64,000 nt of DNA from positions 1 through 64,000 of the forward strand of contig CAYSQW010000010.1 in the NCBI GenBank assembly GCA_964433135.1, written 5' to 3'. Under the pieces are notes generated by a model, which was given only the letters and a program-made list of their open reading frames with translations, was not told the origin of the DNA and did no database searches. The position numbers were made by a program, and so were the translations under genes. Shown here piece by piece: positions 53,704-63,137 of this stretch (its first letter is position 1; each line of letters starts with the position of its first letter). The DNA comes from CAYSQW01 sp964433135 (lineage in GTDB: Bacteria; Acidobacteriota; Aminicenantia; Aminicenantales; Aminicenantaceae).

Positions 53704-53732
53704 TTGACTTTAACCGCCCCCGTGTCTAATAT
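53704..53732 (+). promoter_or_regulatory. Promoter of M20 amidohydrolase gene
   Basis: TTGACT (53704-53709), 17-bp spacer, TAATAT (53727-53732), 6 nt to ATG 53739. Normal spacing puts initiation on the start codon. Confidence 0.65.
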
Positions 53733-53738
53733 AAATCT

Positions 53739-55046
53739 ATGACCGGCGCCATTTTGCGGATTCTGCTTTTAACCGTCAGCCTGTATCCATTTGCTTCCGC
53801 ACAAAACATCGAGGAGGAGAAAATCATGTCCCGGCGCATCGATTACCAGATCGAAAAATATAAAGCGGAAATCATCAAAACCCGCCGCTTCATCCATATG
53901 AATCCGGAGCTGAGCAATCGCGAATTCGAAACCGCCAAACTGGTCGCCTCCACACTCATGTCCTACGGCCTGGAAGTGAGAACCGGCATCGCCAGGACCG
54001 GAGTGGTCGCCCTGCTGCGCGGTTCCCAACCCGGATTTACCGTCGGCATCCGTGCCGACATGGATGCTCTCCCCATACAGGAGATGACGTCCCTGAGCTA
54101 TAAATCGCTCAATCCCGGCGTCATGCACGCCTGCGGCCACGATATCCATACCGCCGTGGCTATCGGAACCGCAATGGTCATGAGCCAGTTGAAAGGTCAG
54201 ATCAAAGGCAACATAAAATTTATCTTCCAACCGGCCGAAGAAGGCCCCCCGCCCGGCGAAGCGGGAGGGGCTTCCCTGATGCTGGAACAAGGCATCCTCG
54301 ACAATCCGCCCGTCGGCGCCGTCTTCGGACTTCACACTTGGCCGGAAGCCGATGTCGGCACGGTCCTGTTTTCGCCCGGCCCCATCATGGCCAGTTCGGA
54401 TGGATTTGAAATCATTTTAAAAGGCAGGGGCTCCCACGGCGCCCGTCCGCATGAAGGCGTTGACGCCGTCACGCTCGCCGCACAGACCATACTCACTCTC
54501 CAATCGCTCATCGACCGCCGGATTGACGCCACAGATCCGGCCGTTATCACCATCGGCAAAATCGAAGGCGGCACGCGCGCCAACATCCTGGCCGAGCAAG
54601 TAAGCCTGGCCGGCACGGTAAGAACCTTGAGCCTTGAGAATAGAGAGCGGATCCCACGTCTAATTGAAGGGGCCCTGAAGGGTATATCGACCGCCTATGA
54701 CGCATCTTATGAGCTGAATTATCGAAAAGGTCATCCCGTGGTATACAATCATCCTCAATTGGCCAAGGCCATGCAACCGACCCTACTTAAAGCGCTGGGC
54801 GAAGATCATGTCGGCCCGTTGGAACCGCAGATGATATCAGAAGATTTTTCCTATTTCTGTCAGCAAGTCCCTGTCTTCTTTTTCTTTCTGGGAGTCCGGC
54901 CCCGGGGAATGAAAGAGATGCCGCCGCTGCATAATCCCTACTACAATCCGGACGAGGAAAGCCTGACGGTCGGGATTCGAACCATGTGCCACCTTCTGCT
55001 GGACTGTCTGGAGTTGCAGAGCACCCTGGAAACCCACAGGCCCTAG
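53739..55046 (+). CDS. M20-family amidohydrolase, probably exported
   Basis: A 435-aa metal-dependent amidase of the hippurate hydrolase/N-acyl-amino-acid type. Motifs: GIRADMDALPIQE, MHACGHDIHTAVAIGTA (metal Cys/His), FQPAEEGPPPGEAG (acidic ligands), FGLHTWPEADVGT, MISEDFSYFCQQVP. It is 25-30 residues longer than the cytosolic enzymes because of a signal peptide (MTGAILRILLLTVSLYPFASAQ). A second in-frame ATG at 53826 has an excellent GAGGAGGAG ribosome site and would give a cytosolic form. Confidence 0.88.
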   Translation: MTGAILRILLLTVSLYPFASAQNIEEEKIMSRRIDYQIEKYKAEIIKTRRFIHMNPELSNREFETAKLVASTLMSYGLEVRTGIARTGVVALLRGSQPGFTVGIRADMDALPIQEMTSLSYKSLNPGVMHACGHDIHTAVAIGTAMVMSQLKGQIKGNIKFIFQPAEEGPPPGEAGGASLMLEQGILDNPPVGAVFGLHTWPEADVGTVLFSPGPIMASSDGFEIILKGRGSHGARPHEGVDAVTLAAQTILTLQSLIDRRIDATDPAVITIGKIEGGTRANILAEQVSLAGTVRTLSLENRERIPRLIEGALKGISTAYDASYELNYRKGHPVVYNHPQLAKAMQPTLLKALGEDHVGPLEPQMISEDFSYFCQQVPVFFFFLGVRPRGMKEMPPLHNPYYNPDEESLTVGIRTMCHLLLDCLELQSTLETHRP

Positions 55047-55055
55047 CTCTTCGCA

Positions 55056-57431
55056 ATGACGCAGCCTTTTCTATATCTGACACTATCTTTGACGGCGGGG
55101 ATCCTGCTTGCCTTTTATTGTCCGCTTCCGCAGATCGTATACCTGCCGGCCATGCTGATATGCCTGTCCGCGGCGTGGCTCCGCCTGATCCTGATCCGCC
55201 TGCGCTCGGCTCTGGTTTGGAGCCTGATTTGCATGGGTTTTTTAGGGGGTACGCTGATAACGCATACCAGAAACTCCATCGATAAAAGCCCCCTGCACCA
55301 AATGGATTCCAATACATATATCGATATCAAGGGAACCCTGATCCGCACCCCTTCTCTTGGAAAAGACAGGATTTTGCTGTTCCTTGAAGTGGGATCGGCC
55401 CGGACCGACCGGCGCGAAATCCCGGTTCGGGGAAACGTCAGGATCTCCGTCCCTCTAACCGAGACGGCGCGTCGAATCCAATTCTACCAGGTGCACGATC
55501 GGATTCAAGCAGCCGTCAAACTCATTTCCATCCGGGATTATGAAAATTTTCAAACACCCCGCACGGATATCATGCTCAAAAGTCAGGGTATCGTCCGGTA
55601 TGCTTTCTGCAAAAGCCCGCTGCTCATCCAACGATTGAAAAAAGCCTCTCGATTCGATCCGCTGCGCCTGATATCATCGGTTCGTCTGTCGATGCTCACG
55701 GCCCTACGCAGAGGATTCCCCGTATCCGGGCCCAACGGCGATTACGGCGCCGTCATTGAAGCCCTGCTTCTGGGAGAAAGGGACCGCATCCCCGTCGAAA
55801 TGACCCGGGGCCTTCAAAAAGCCGGTCTTTACCACCTGTTCGCTATTTCGGGCGCTCATATCGCGATCATCTCTTTTCTCCTTTTTTCCCTGCTGAAAGC
55901 CGTCGGGCTATCCCCCCGGACTTCCACCCTGTGTCTCCTCGTGGTTTTGGTATTCTACGCCTTTTTGGTCGAAGGCAGGCCGTCCGTTCTTCGAGCCACG
56001 CTCATGGCCGCGGCATATTGTATCGGCAAGCTCTTGTGGAACGATGTGAACCTGCTCAACACCCTGGCCGCCAGCGCCTTTGCTCTCCTGATCTTCAATC
56101 CTTTTCGAATTTTCGCATTGGGCTTTCAATTAACCTACGCCGCCACGCTTTCCATCATCCTTTTCTATCCGAAAGTCATCAAACACCTTCCGCGCCTGCC
56201 CATGCGTCTCAGCGAAATATTCGCCATCACACTCACCGCCCAGATGGGCGTGCTGCCCCTTTGCGCCTGCGCTTTCAACCGGATCACTCCATCCGCCCTT
56301 CTCCTCAACTATGCCGGCCTGCCTCTCATATCCGTGCTTTTGATCCTGGGATTTCTTTTTCTTCTCCTGACGGGAATAGGAGTGGAACCGATTTCGCTGA
56401 TAACCGGTCCAATCCGGATTACGATCGATCTTTTGATCGGAGCTTCTCATCTCTTCGACCGGATCCCTTACCTCTCCTACCGTATCTCTACCCCCCCTGC
56501 CGCGATACCGGCTGCCTATGTTTTTTCAGGACTGGCTCTGTTGGCTCCCCGCCGATTCAAAGGTCAGCGTACGGCCGCGGCCTTACTCTTCATCGCTTCG
56601 GCCGTGCTTCTAGCCACCTCCCCCTTTTCTTCTTCTACCGGAAACCTGAAAGTGACGTTTCTCGATGTGGGACAGGGAGATTCCATTTTGATCGAGTTTC
56701 CCGGAAGAAAAAAAATGCTTATCGACGGCGGAGGACTGCGTGAAGAACGATTCGATATCGGAGAACATGTCGTCTCCCGTTTCCTCTGGAACAAGGGGAT
56801 TCGTTCCCTCGACATCCTGGCTTTGACACATGCACACCCCGACCATATCAACGGCTTGAAGGCGGTGGCCCGCAATTTCAGGATCAGGGAATTCTGGCGG
56901 TCCGAAATCCCTCCCCATGATCCGAATTTTCAAGCCTTTTCCTCTTTCCTGGGAACATCCGTTCGACGAAAACATCTTTACCGGGGAGATTTCCGAGTTT
57001 TCGGGCTCGTCCGGATCGATGTTCTGCATCCCCCGAGATCCTCCGGAGAATCCCGGGACCACAATGAGCAATCCCTTGTGCTGCGATTGACTTATGGGGA
57101 CACATCTTTTTTGCTGACGGGAGACATAGGCCGATCTTCGGAAAAGATCATCCTGACCCGAGATGGAGTTATCGGAAGCCGGGTGCTCAAGTCTCCCCAT
57201 CACGGCAGCCGCAACTCCAGTTCACCTGAATTCCTGCGCGCCATTTCTCCCGATATCATCGTGATCACGGTGGGCGAAGGAAATCCCTACGGTCTTCCCC
57301 ATACCGAAGTACAAGAGCGATATGAAAACCTCGGAAGCCGCATCTTCCGAACCGACCTCCACGGAGCGGTCGAAATCTCTTCGGATGGAAAAAACCTTCG
57401 GGTCCGGACGGCTTGCGGAAAACCCGAATAA
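55056..57431 (+). CDS. comEC: DNA uptake channel ComEC/Rec2
   Basis: A 791-aa full-length ComEC. N-terminal spans and the DUF4131 domain (about residues 20-180), the competence membrane domain (about 220-490: LLLGERDRIPVEMTRGLQKAGLYHLFAISGAHIAII), and the C-terminal metallo-beta-lactamase domain (about 525-790: VTFLDVGQGDSILIEFPGRKKMLIDGGG, THAHPDHINGL, LLTGDIGRSSEK, SPHHGSRNSSS). It carries single strands through the inner membrane during natural transformation. No other competence gene is seen here. Confidence 0.93.
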   Translation: MTQPFLYLTLSLTAGILLAFYCPLPQIVYLPAMLICLSAAWLRLILIRLRSALVWSLICMGFLGGTLITHTRNSIDKSPLHQMDSNTYIDIKGTLIRTPSLGKDRILLFLEVGSARTDRREIPVRGNVRISVPLTETARRIQFYQVHDRIQAAVKLISIRDYENFQTPRTDIMLKSQGIVRYAFCKSPLLIQRLKKASRFDPLRLISSVRLSMLTALRRGFPVSGPNGDYGAVIEALLLGERDRIPVEMTRGLQKAGLYHLFAISGAHIAIISFLLFSLLKAVGLSPRTSTLCLLVVLVFYAFLVEGRPSVLRATLMAAAYCIGKLLWNDVNLLNTLAASAFALLIFNPFRIFALGFQLTYAATLSIILFYPKVIKHLPRLPMRLSEIFAITLTAQMGVLPLCACAFNRITPSALLLNYAGLPLISVLLILGFLFLLLTGIGVEPISLITGPIRITIDLLIGASHLFDRIPYLSYRISTPPAAIPAAYVFSGLALLAPRRFKGQRTAAALLFIASAVLLATSPFSSSTGNLKVTFLDVGQGDSILIEFPGRKKMLIDGGGLREERFDIGEHVVSRFLWNKGIRSLDILALTHAHPDHINGLKAVARNFRIREFWRSEIPPHDPNFQAFSSFLGTSVRRKHLYRGDFRVFGLVRIDVLHPPRSSGESRDHNEQSLVLRLTYGDTSFLLTGDIGRSSEKIILTRDGVIGSRVLKSPHHGSRNSSSPEFLRAISPDIIVITVGEGNPYGLPHTEVQERYENLGSRIFRTDLHGAVEISSDGKNLRVRTACGKPE

Positions 57432-57556
57432 ACTTGCAACGGAAAGCAGGTCTCCCACCGTCTTTCGATCCCTTTTTTCTAATCTTTCCACTTTCCATGC
57501 CCCCTTGAGACAGCCGATCCGAGCGGAAATTTCATCATGTGCTCACCCTCGAATTT

Positions 57557-57585
57557 TTGACATGGATGTCAACTTCAATTATATT
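57557..57585 (+). promoter_or_regulatory. Promoter with overlapping palindrome
   Basis: TTGACA (57557-57562), 17-bp spacer, TATATT (57580-57585). TTGACATGGATGTCAA (57557-57572) is a 7-bp perfect inverted repeat with a 2-bp centre covering the -35 box, a plausible operator for the gene at 57605. Confidence 0.6.
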
Positions 57586-57604
57586 GTGAAAGAAGGATCG
57601 AAAC

Positions 57605-58126
57605 ATGAAACGATTCATATTCGGGGGATTGATCATATGCTTGACCGCCGGTTTCCTCTCGGGTCAAAGTCTTGTCGAGCTGGCCAAAAAGGAAAAAGCC
57701 CGACGTGAAAACCTGCAAGGAAAAAAAGGACGCGTCATCACCAATGCCGATTTGAAAAAAGTCGATAAGACGGCGGCCCTGATTTCGACACCGAATCGCG
57801 CCCCCGATCCGAAAAGGACGCGGTTGAACTCACCGGCGCCCCGCCCCCCAAGTCGAGAACCGAACTCCTCTTCAGCCACTCGGGATATCGACAGCAAGCC
57901 TTCGGCCCCATCCCAGGACCTGGAAAAAGAATGGCGTGAATCCAATCAACTCGTCACGCTGCTCACCACCAAGATGAACGGATTGTGGCAGGAATTCTAC
58001 AGCCTGGATGATATGCGAGACCGCGGAAGCATCCAGAAAGAGATCAGCGACACCTACCTGGAGCTGCAAAAAGCGCAACAGAACGTCTTGCGGCTCAAAG
58101 AAGAGCGCGATTCAAAAAAGAGATAG
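57605..58126 (+). CDS. Exported coiled-coil protein of unknown function
   Basis: A 173-aa protein: signal peptide (MKRFIFGGLIICLTAGFLSGQ), then SLVELAKKEKARRENLQGKKGRVITNADLKK, a disordered proline/serine-rich middle (about residues 65-105) and a C-terminal coiled coil (about 110-173: NQLVTLLTTKMNGLWQEFYSLDDMRDRGSIQKEISDTYLE). I do not recognise the family. Ribosome site AAGAAGGA. The promoter region carries a palindrome over the -35 box. Confidence 0.75.
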   Translation: MKRFIFGGLIICLTAGFLSGQSLVELAKKEKARRENLQGKKGRVITNADLKKVDKTAALISTPNRAPDPKRTRLNSPAPRPPSREPNSSSATRDIDSKPSAPSQDLEKEWRESNQLVTLLTTKMNGLWQEFYSLDDMRDRGSIQKEISDTYLELQKAQQNVLRLKEERDSKKR

Positions 58127-58162
58127 ACTTATCTCCACGACCGGGTCGAAGACGACTGCGAC

Positions 58163-59029
58163 TCAACGGAAATACAGAAAAGAGATTTGAAGACCCAGCT
58201 CCCGTTGATCGTTCGAGTTGGGGATGATCTGAGCGGGGACGAACACTTTGTCCGTTGCCACGATCAGGAAAAATTCATCTTTATCTCCGAGCATCTCCTT
58301 TTTTATATTGTAGGTCTTCTCAAAATGGCTCTGCTCGGGGATGAATTCATCCAGGATGAGGTCGTTTATCTTAAAGATCACTTTTTGATCTTCCAGCGCT
58401 TCCAGGTTTAAACCGCCCTTGATCACGAGCAGAGCATCCCTTCCCGGATTGTCGATAATGCACCGGGCTTCTTTCGACGTCCACCGCCACTGTTTCTGAA
58501 AAGAATCCGGGTTGATTTCCAAGTCGAACCACCCCTCCTCGTAAACGATCTCCGGAGTGTCCAGAGGAGGAGGCGTCAGCTTCAGCTTTTTTGAGACGAT
58601 TTCCTGTTTGGCTTTTCCGGTACGGTCATAAGGAGAGTAGAATCCGATGGACATCCGAAGGGTTTCTTCACCGCTGAAATCAGGATCGAATTCATCGATG
58701 AAGGTGGGGATAAAGATACGCGCGGCATACCGGTATTCTTTTCCGGCTTCCCACTGCGTTGTGGGAATCTCGGGGGAATAGTCGGCCTGGAACAGCAAAT
58801 TCGTTTTGTGCCAGAAGTGGATGAAAACATCGAAATCCTGGGCCATTTTTTCAAAATCAGCATCCGTGGTCCAGATCAACTCCATATCCGTCATCAAGTT
58901 GTCCGAGAGTTTCTCTTCGGAAAACTGCACGTCCAGAGTTATCCCCTTGACCGGGGCTTTATTTTTACACTGAAAAGTAACCAAAGCCAGCAGGATTACC
59001 AAACCCGCTGTCGTCGTTTTTTTCCACAT
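58163..59029 (-). CDS. Putative lipoprotein of unknown function
   Basis: A 288-aa exported protein. ATG 59029 has a perfect AAGGAGG ribosome site; signal peptide TAGLVILLALVTFQC ends in a lipobox-like FQC. The mature part is beta-rich in two parts: about residues 30-160 (VFIHFWHKTNLLFQADYSP, a region in which a heat/ligand-like sandwich could form) and about 165-288 (WRWTSKEARCIIDNPGRDALLVI, KVIFKINDLILDEF). The second part has the W-W-T...NPG...L-x-F pattern often found as a carbohydrate-related sandwich on membrane glycosyltransferases, an impression only. No function is claimed. Confidence 0.7.
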   Translation of the reverse strand: MWKKTTTAGLVILLALVTFQCKNKAPVKGITLDVQFSEEKLSDNLMTDMELIWTTDADFEKMAQDFDVFIHFWHKTNLLFQADYSPEIPTTQWEAGKEYRYAARIFIPTFIDEFDPDFSGEETLRMSIGFYSPYDRTGKAKQEIVSKKLKLTPPPLDTPEIVYEEGWFDLEINPDSFQKQWRWTSKEARCIIDNPGRDALLVIKGGLNLEALEDQKVIFKINDLILDEFIPEQSHFEKTYNIKKEMLGDKDEFFLIVATDKVFVPAQIIPNSNDQRELGLQISFLYFR

Positions 59030-59059
59030 CCGATGCCTCCTTATCAAACTTTCAGCAGT

Positions 59060-59088
59060 ATTATAAAGAATCACCCCTTTGAAGTAAA
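59060..59088 (-). promoter_or_regulatory. Promoter of lipoprotein gene
   Basis: Minus strand TTTACT (59088-59083), 17-bp spacer, TATAAT (59065-59060), with a leader of about 25 nt containing AAGGAGG. Confidence 0.65.
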
Positions 59089-59178
59089 GCCGGGGGAAAA
59101 GATCCTCCGTTTGCAATACAGACGGTTTCCTCCGCAGCTTCCTCCCGTTGAAGCGAAATTGAAAGCGGCTGAATAATC

Positions 59179-60201
59179 ATGTATCATAGCTTCCTGATGG
59201 CCCTCCTCATGCTGTTTTTTTCCTGGATAAACCGGTTCGCCTGCCGGCTGCAGGATTTGTCGATCCGCCTGAACCTCCGGCCTCCTTACAAAGCACCGCT
59301 TCCCGTTGTCAGCATCGGCAATATAACCCATGGAGGTTCCGGTAAGACCCCACTGGCGATCGCCATGCTTTCTTTCCTGCTTGAAAACGGATACCGCCCC
59401 GCCTTGATTTCACGGGGATACAAAGGCCGATGGGAGCAGGACGGAGGAATTCTGTCGCTGGGGAACGGACTTTTGGGAAACTGCGAGGAAGCAGGGGATG
59501 AAGCCGTGATGGCGGCGCGAGCCGTTCCCCGGGCGGGAGTTTTTCTGGGAAAACATCGCCTTCTCTCCTGCCGGCGCGCTTATGAAAAGGGATTTTATCC
59601 CGCCGTTTTAGATGATGGTTTTCAGCACCGGCGGCTTGCACGCGACATCGATATCGTTCTTTGCGACCGGACGCACGGGTGGGAGTTGAGAGAATCCCCC
59701 GCCGCTCTCGCGCGCGCCGATTTTCTGCTTCTCAACCGGGGTCTGGGATCCGGAGAACGCCACCGCTTGGAGTCCCTTGCCCCCCGCGCCCATTGCTACT
59801 CCTATGAAACCGTTCCCGACAGCTTGATTCGTTTGGGAGCAAAGTCCACGATGCCCGCCGGGGATGCGGCAAAAGAACGAGCTGTCGCGTTCAGCGCCAT
59901 CGCCCGCCCTCATAGATTTTACTCCCTTCTCGAGCGGACCGGGATCGTTCCCATCGCCCGGATATCTTTCCCCGACCATCACGCCTATCCCGAGTCTTCC
60001 CGGCGGCGCATCCGACGCATGTACGAAGAAAAAGACGGAAGCATCCTCATCACGACTGAAAAGGACGCCGTCAAACTATCTTCCATGCCTTTTTTTGCGA
60101 ATCTGCCGGTTTATTATCTAAAAATCGCATTGGAAGTCGACGGCGGTTTTTATGAGGAAGTCCTCATCCGACTGGCAGAGCTCAATGACCGCGAGCCTTA
60201 A
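59179..60201 (+). CDS. lpxK: Tetraacyldisaccharide 4'-kinase LpxK
   Basis: A 340-aa inner-membrane kinase that phosphorylates the 4' position of the lipid A precursor. An N-terminal hydrophobic helix precedes VVSIGNITHGGSGKTPLAIAML (P-loop), ALISRGYKGR, GDEAVMAARAVP, AVLDDGFQHRRLARDIDIVL and ITTEKDAVKLS. All are standard LpxK motifs. It stands 195 bp upstream of an LpxL-type acyltransferase, forming a lipid A locus. Confidence 0.95.
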   Translation: MYHSFLMALLMLFFSWINRFACRLQDLSIRLNLRPPYKAPLPVVSIGNITHGGSGKTPLAIAMLSFLLENGYRPALISRGYKGRWEQDGGILSLGNGLLGNCEEAGDEAVMAARAVPRAGVFLGKHRLLSCRRAYEKGFYPAVLDDGFQHRRLARDIDIVLCDRTHGWELRESPAALARADFLLLNRGLGSGERHRLESLAPRAHCYSYETVPDSLIRLGAKSTMPAGDAAKERAVAFSAIARPHRFYSLLERTGIVPIARISFPDHHAYPESSRRRIRRMYEEKDGSILITTEKDAVKLSSMPFFANLPVYYLKIALEVDGGFYEEVLIRLAELNDREP

Positions 60202-60285
60202 ATCAGAACGTCTATATCCCAAATCATCCAAATGCCCCGCCGGGGATTCCGAATTGATTCCGCCTTTTCTCGCAGTCCACCGGGT

Positions 60286-60315
60286 TTGACATTTCCCCCG
60301 CGGCTGTACTATAAA
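60286..60315 (+). promoter_or_regulatory. Promoter of LpxL-type acyltransferase gene
   Basis: TTGACA (60286-60291), 18-bp spacer, TATAAA (60310-60315). The leader would be about 75 nt, the longest in this region, with no structure that I recognise. Confidence 0.65.
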
Positions 60316-60397
60316 AAGGTACTTGCAGCGGCATGATTGTGTCCGGTCCCAAGCCGCTTTCTTCGGGGACGGATGAGTATTCAAACCGACGATACCT

Positions 60398-61324
60398 ATG
60401 GCAAAAAGCAATAATCCCATTCCCGCCTGGATTTTCAGCACGGTTCAGCTGTTATCAGCCGCCCTGCCTCGATCGCTCTTTCTTTGGAAGGGACGACTTG
60501 TCGGTCGATTGGCATATGCGATGGATAAACAGCATCGGCGGCTTGCCCTCTCCAATCTGGCTCAGGCATTTCAAAAAGAACTCTCGGAACGAAAGCGAAA
60601 AGCCATTGCCCGCAGATCCTTCGTTCATTTCGGCGAGCTTTTTTTTGACTTGATCAAACTATCCACCATGAAACCGGAACGCATACGCCGCCTCATCGAT
60701 TTTAAAGGGGAAGAACATCTGCGCCGGGCGCTCGCTCAGAATCGGGGCGCCCTGATCATTTCCGCTCATTTCGGCAACTGGGAGATAGCTCCTTTCCTGA
60801 TTTCTAAAATAGCGCCTTTGTATGTCATCGCCCGTCCGTTCGACAACCGCCCACTCGAGCACAGAATGATCGCGCTGCGGGAGCATTTCGGGGCTCGGGT
60901 CATCTATAAACAAAAAGCTTCGAGACACATTCTTCGCGCGCTGCGGGAAAAATCCGTCGTCGCCATCCTGATCGATCAGAACGTCCTGCGGGAACACGCC
61001 GTATTCGTGGATTTTTTTGGGAAGTCCGCGGCGACAACCCCCGGCGCCGCAACCTTTCACTTGAGAACCGGGGCGCCTATACTCCCGGTCTTTTCCTACC
61101 CCGTTTCCGGCCGCCGCTACCGTATTGAGATCATGCCCGCTCTGCATTTCCCCCACACGGAGGAAAACGACCGGGACTTGACGTCCATCACGCAAACATG
61201 TACGGACGTCATCGAGTCTAAAATCCGCGAGCGCCCTCATCTCTGGCTCTGGTTTCACGACCGTTGGAGATCCCGGCCGGCATCTGATTCGAACGCCTCT
61301 GCTGCCGGCGCGTGTGAAGATTGA
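60398..61324 (+). CDS. Lipid A late acyltransferase (LpxL/HtrB family)
   Basis: A 308-aa membrane-bound acyltransferase. Catalytic H-x4-E in SAHFGNWEIAP, followed by the family's ARPFDNRPLEHRM, ILIDQNVLREHAVFVDFFGKSAATTPGAATF and RPHLWLWFHDRW. It adds a secondary acyl chain to lipid A or to a related saccharolipid. I cannot say whether it is LpxL or LpxM like. The context with lpxK supports lipid A. Confidence 0.88.
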   Translation: MAKSNNPIPAWIFSTVQLLSAALPRSLFLWKGRLVGRLAYAMDKQHRRLALSNLAQAFQKELSERKRKAIARRSFVHFGELFFDLIKLSTMKPERIRRLIDFKGEEHLRRALAQNRGALIISAHFGNWEIAPFLISKIAPLYVIARPFDNRPLEHRMIALREHFGARVIYKQKASRHILRALREKSVVAILIDQNVLREHAVFVDFFGKSAATTPGAATFHLRTGAPILPVFSYPVSGRRYRIEIMPALHFPHTEENDRDLTSITQTCTDVIESKIRERPHLWLWFHDRWRSRPASDSNASAAGACED

Positions 61325-61354
61325 TTGTTCATTTGGTCCGTTTTTGTGTATGAT
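61325..61354 (+). promoter_or_regulatory. Promoter of rph
   Basis: TTGTTC (61325-61330), 18-bp spacer, TATGAT (61349-61354), overlapping the end of the acyltransferase gene; leader of about 40 nt. Confidence 0.5.
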
Positions 61355-61402
61355 GGATTAAGGAACCGAATCCCGCTTAATTTCAAGCTGAAGGACAAAC
61401 CC

Positions 61403-62146
61403 ATGCGAAAAAACAATCGAACATTCGAGCAGATCCGGCCCACTCAATTCACGACCGACTTTATCCAGACAGCCGACGGATCCGCCCTTATCGAAATGGG
61501 AAAAACCCGAGTGATCGCCACAGCGACGATCGAAGAGAAAGTTCCCTCATTCCTTAAGGGAAACGGAAGCGGATGGATCACGGCGGAATACGCCATGCTG
61601 CCCCGTGCTACGGCCAAGCGAACGGTGAGAGAAAGATTCACCGGCCGTTTGTCGGGAAGGACCCAGGAAATTCAACGTTTGATCGGAAGGGCGCTGCGAG
61701 CGGCGACCGATCTGAAAGCTCTTGGTGAAAGAACCATCATAATAGACTGTGATGTTATTCAAGCCGATGGAGGAACGCGATGCGCCTCCATCAACGTCGG
61801 GTGCGTTGCGCTGGCGATGGCTCTCATCAAACTGATGGAATCCAAAGCCATTAACCGGATGCCTCTCAAGCACCTGGTCAGCGCCGTCAGCGTCGGGATC
61901 GTCAGAAAAAAGATTCTGTTGGACCTGGATTATTCCGAAGATTCGAGGGCGGACATCGATATGAACGTCGTAAAAACGGATTCCGGAGAAATCGTCGAGA
62001 TTCAGGCGGCCGCGGAAAAAGACCCATTCCCCAGAGAAAGCCTGGACTCCTTGTTGGAACTCGCCGACACAGGCATCAAGGAGATCACATCGATTCAAAA
62101 GTCCGTTCTTAAAAAGACCAGTCTTCTTTTCATGGCATACGGATAA
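61403..62146 (+). CDS. rph: Ribonuclease PH
   Basis: A 247-aa phosphorolytic 3'-5' exonuclease that trims tRNA ends. [59 protein letters not shown] (phosphate and RNA binding) and [20 protein letters not shown] are diagnostic. ATG 61403 gives the family N terminus; the longer frame from 61325 overlaps the promoter. Confidence 0.95.
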   Translation: MRKNNRTFEQIRPTQFTTDFIQTADGSALIEMGKTRVIATATIEEKVPSFLKGNGSGWITAEYAMLPRATAKRTVRERFTGRLSGRTQEIQRLIGRALRAATDLKALGERTIIIDCDVIQADGGTRCASINVGCVALAMALIKLMESKAINRMPLKHLVSAVSVGIVRKKILLDLDYSEDSRADIDMNVVKTDSGEIVEIQAAAEKDPFPRESLDSLLELADTGIKEITSIQKSVLKKTSLLFMAYG

Positions 62147-62186
62147 CGGACCGACGCGGATCCAACGGGTCCGGAAGGAGAGAGGC

Positions 62187-63137
62187 ATGAAACGTATCCT
62201 GGTTACGGGTGGAGCAGGATTCATCGGCAGCCACCTCTGTGACATCTTGCTGGAGGAGGGGGCCGATGTCATATGCGCCGACAACTTTTTTTCGGGAAGC
62301 AAGGACAATATCCGGCATCTCTTCTCTCATCCCTATTTTGAATTGATCCGGCATGACGTGATTCACCCTCTCTTTGTCGAAGTAGACCGGATCTACCACC
62401 TAGCCTGCCCGGCATCTCCCATCCACTACCAGTATAATGCCATCAAAACCATTAAAACCAACGTGATGGGAACCCTGAATATGCTGGGATTGACCAAACG
62501 CATCAAAGCCCGCATCCTGCTCGCCTCCACTTCAGAGGTCTACGGAAATCCTGAAATCCATCCTCAACCGGAGAGCTACTGGGGTCATGTCAACCCCATC
62601 GGAATCCGCAGCTGCTACGATGAAGGCAAACGTGTGGCGGAAACACTGATGATGGATTACCACCGGCAAAACCGGGCCGATGCGAAGATCGTTCGTATTT
62701 TCAATACCTACGGGCCGCGCATGGCGGTCGATGACGGACGCGTGGTCAGCAATTTTATCGTTCAAGCTCTGATGGGAAAGCCTCTCACCATTTATGGGGC
62801 AGGCACCCAGACCCGATCTTTCTGCTTCATTTCCGACCTTATCTCCGCGCTCCGGAAAATGATGGCGGCGGATGATCTCGTCGGTCCCGTCAATCTCGGA
62901 AATCCGAGTGAATGCACGATCCTGGAGCTGGCCGAAAAGATCCTGCGGCTTACGAAAAGCTCATCGAAAATCATCCATGAATCCCTGCCGCCGGACGATC
63001 CGGGACAGCGCTGCCCGGATATATCTCTGGCCGAAAGCAAGCTCGGATGGCAGCCCCGGGTGGAATTGGAGGAAGGATTGGGACAGACCATCGAATACTT
63101 CAGAAAACGCCTGTCTGAAAAAGAGACCACGTTATGA
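62187..63137 (+). CDS. UDP-glucuronate decarboxylase-type NAD-dependent epimerase
   Basis: A 316-aa short-chain dehydrogenase of the extended type. NAD motif [62 protein letters not shown], catalytic SSTSEVYG-equivalent [22 protein letters not shown] and the Y-x3-K in [17 protein letters not shown], followed by [10 protein letters not shown]. This suite matches UXS (UDP-glucuronate to UDP-xylose); NDP-hexose dehydratases are the near alternative. It overlaps the next GT2 gene by 4 bp. Confidence 0.88.
   Translation: MKRILVTGGAGFIGSHLCDILLEEGADVICADNFFSGSKDNIRHLFSHPYFELIRHDVIHPLFVEVDRIYHLACPASPIHYQYNAIKTIKTNVMGTLNMLGLTKRIKARILLASTSEVYGNPEIHPQPESYWGHVNPIGIRSCYDEGKRVAETLMMDYHRQNRADAKIVRIFNTYGPRMAVDDGRVVSNFIVQALMGKPLTIYGAGTQTRSFCFISDLISALRKMMAADDLVGPVNLGNPSECTILELAEKILRLTKSSSKIIHESLPPDDPGQRCPDISLAESKLGWQPRVELEEGLGQTIEYFRKRLSEKETTL

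Noticed and set aside
60235..60245. CCCCGCCGGGG hairpin after lpxK
   Set aside because: A 4-bp stem with a 3-nt loop and no following T run; likely chance in a GC-rich spacer.
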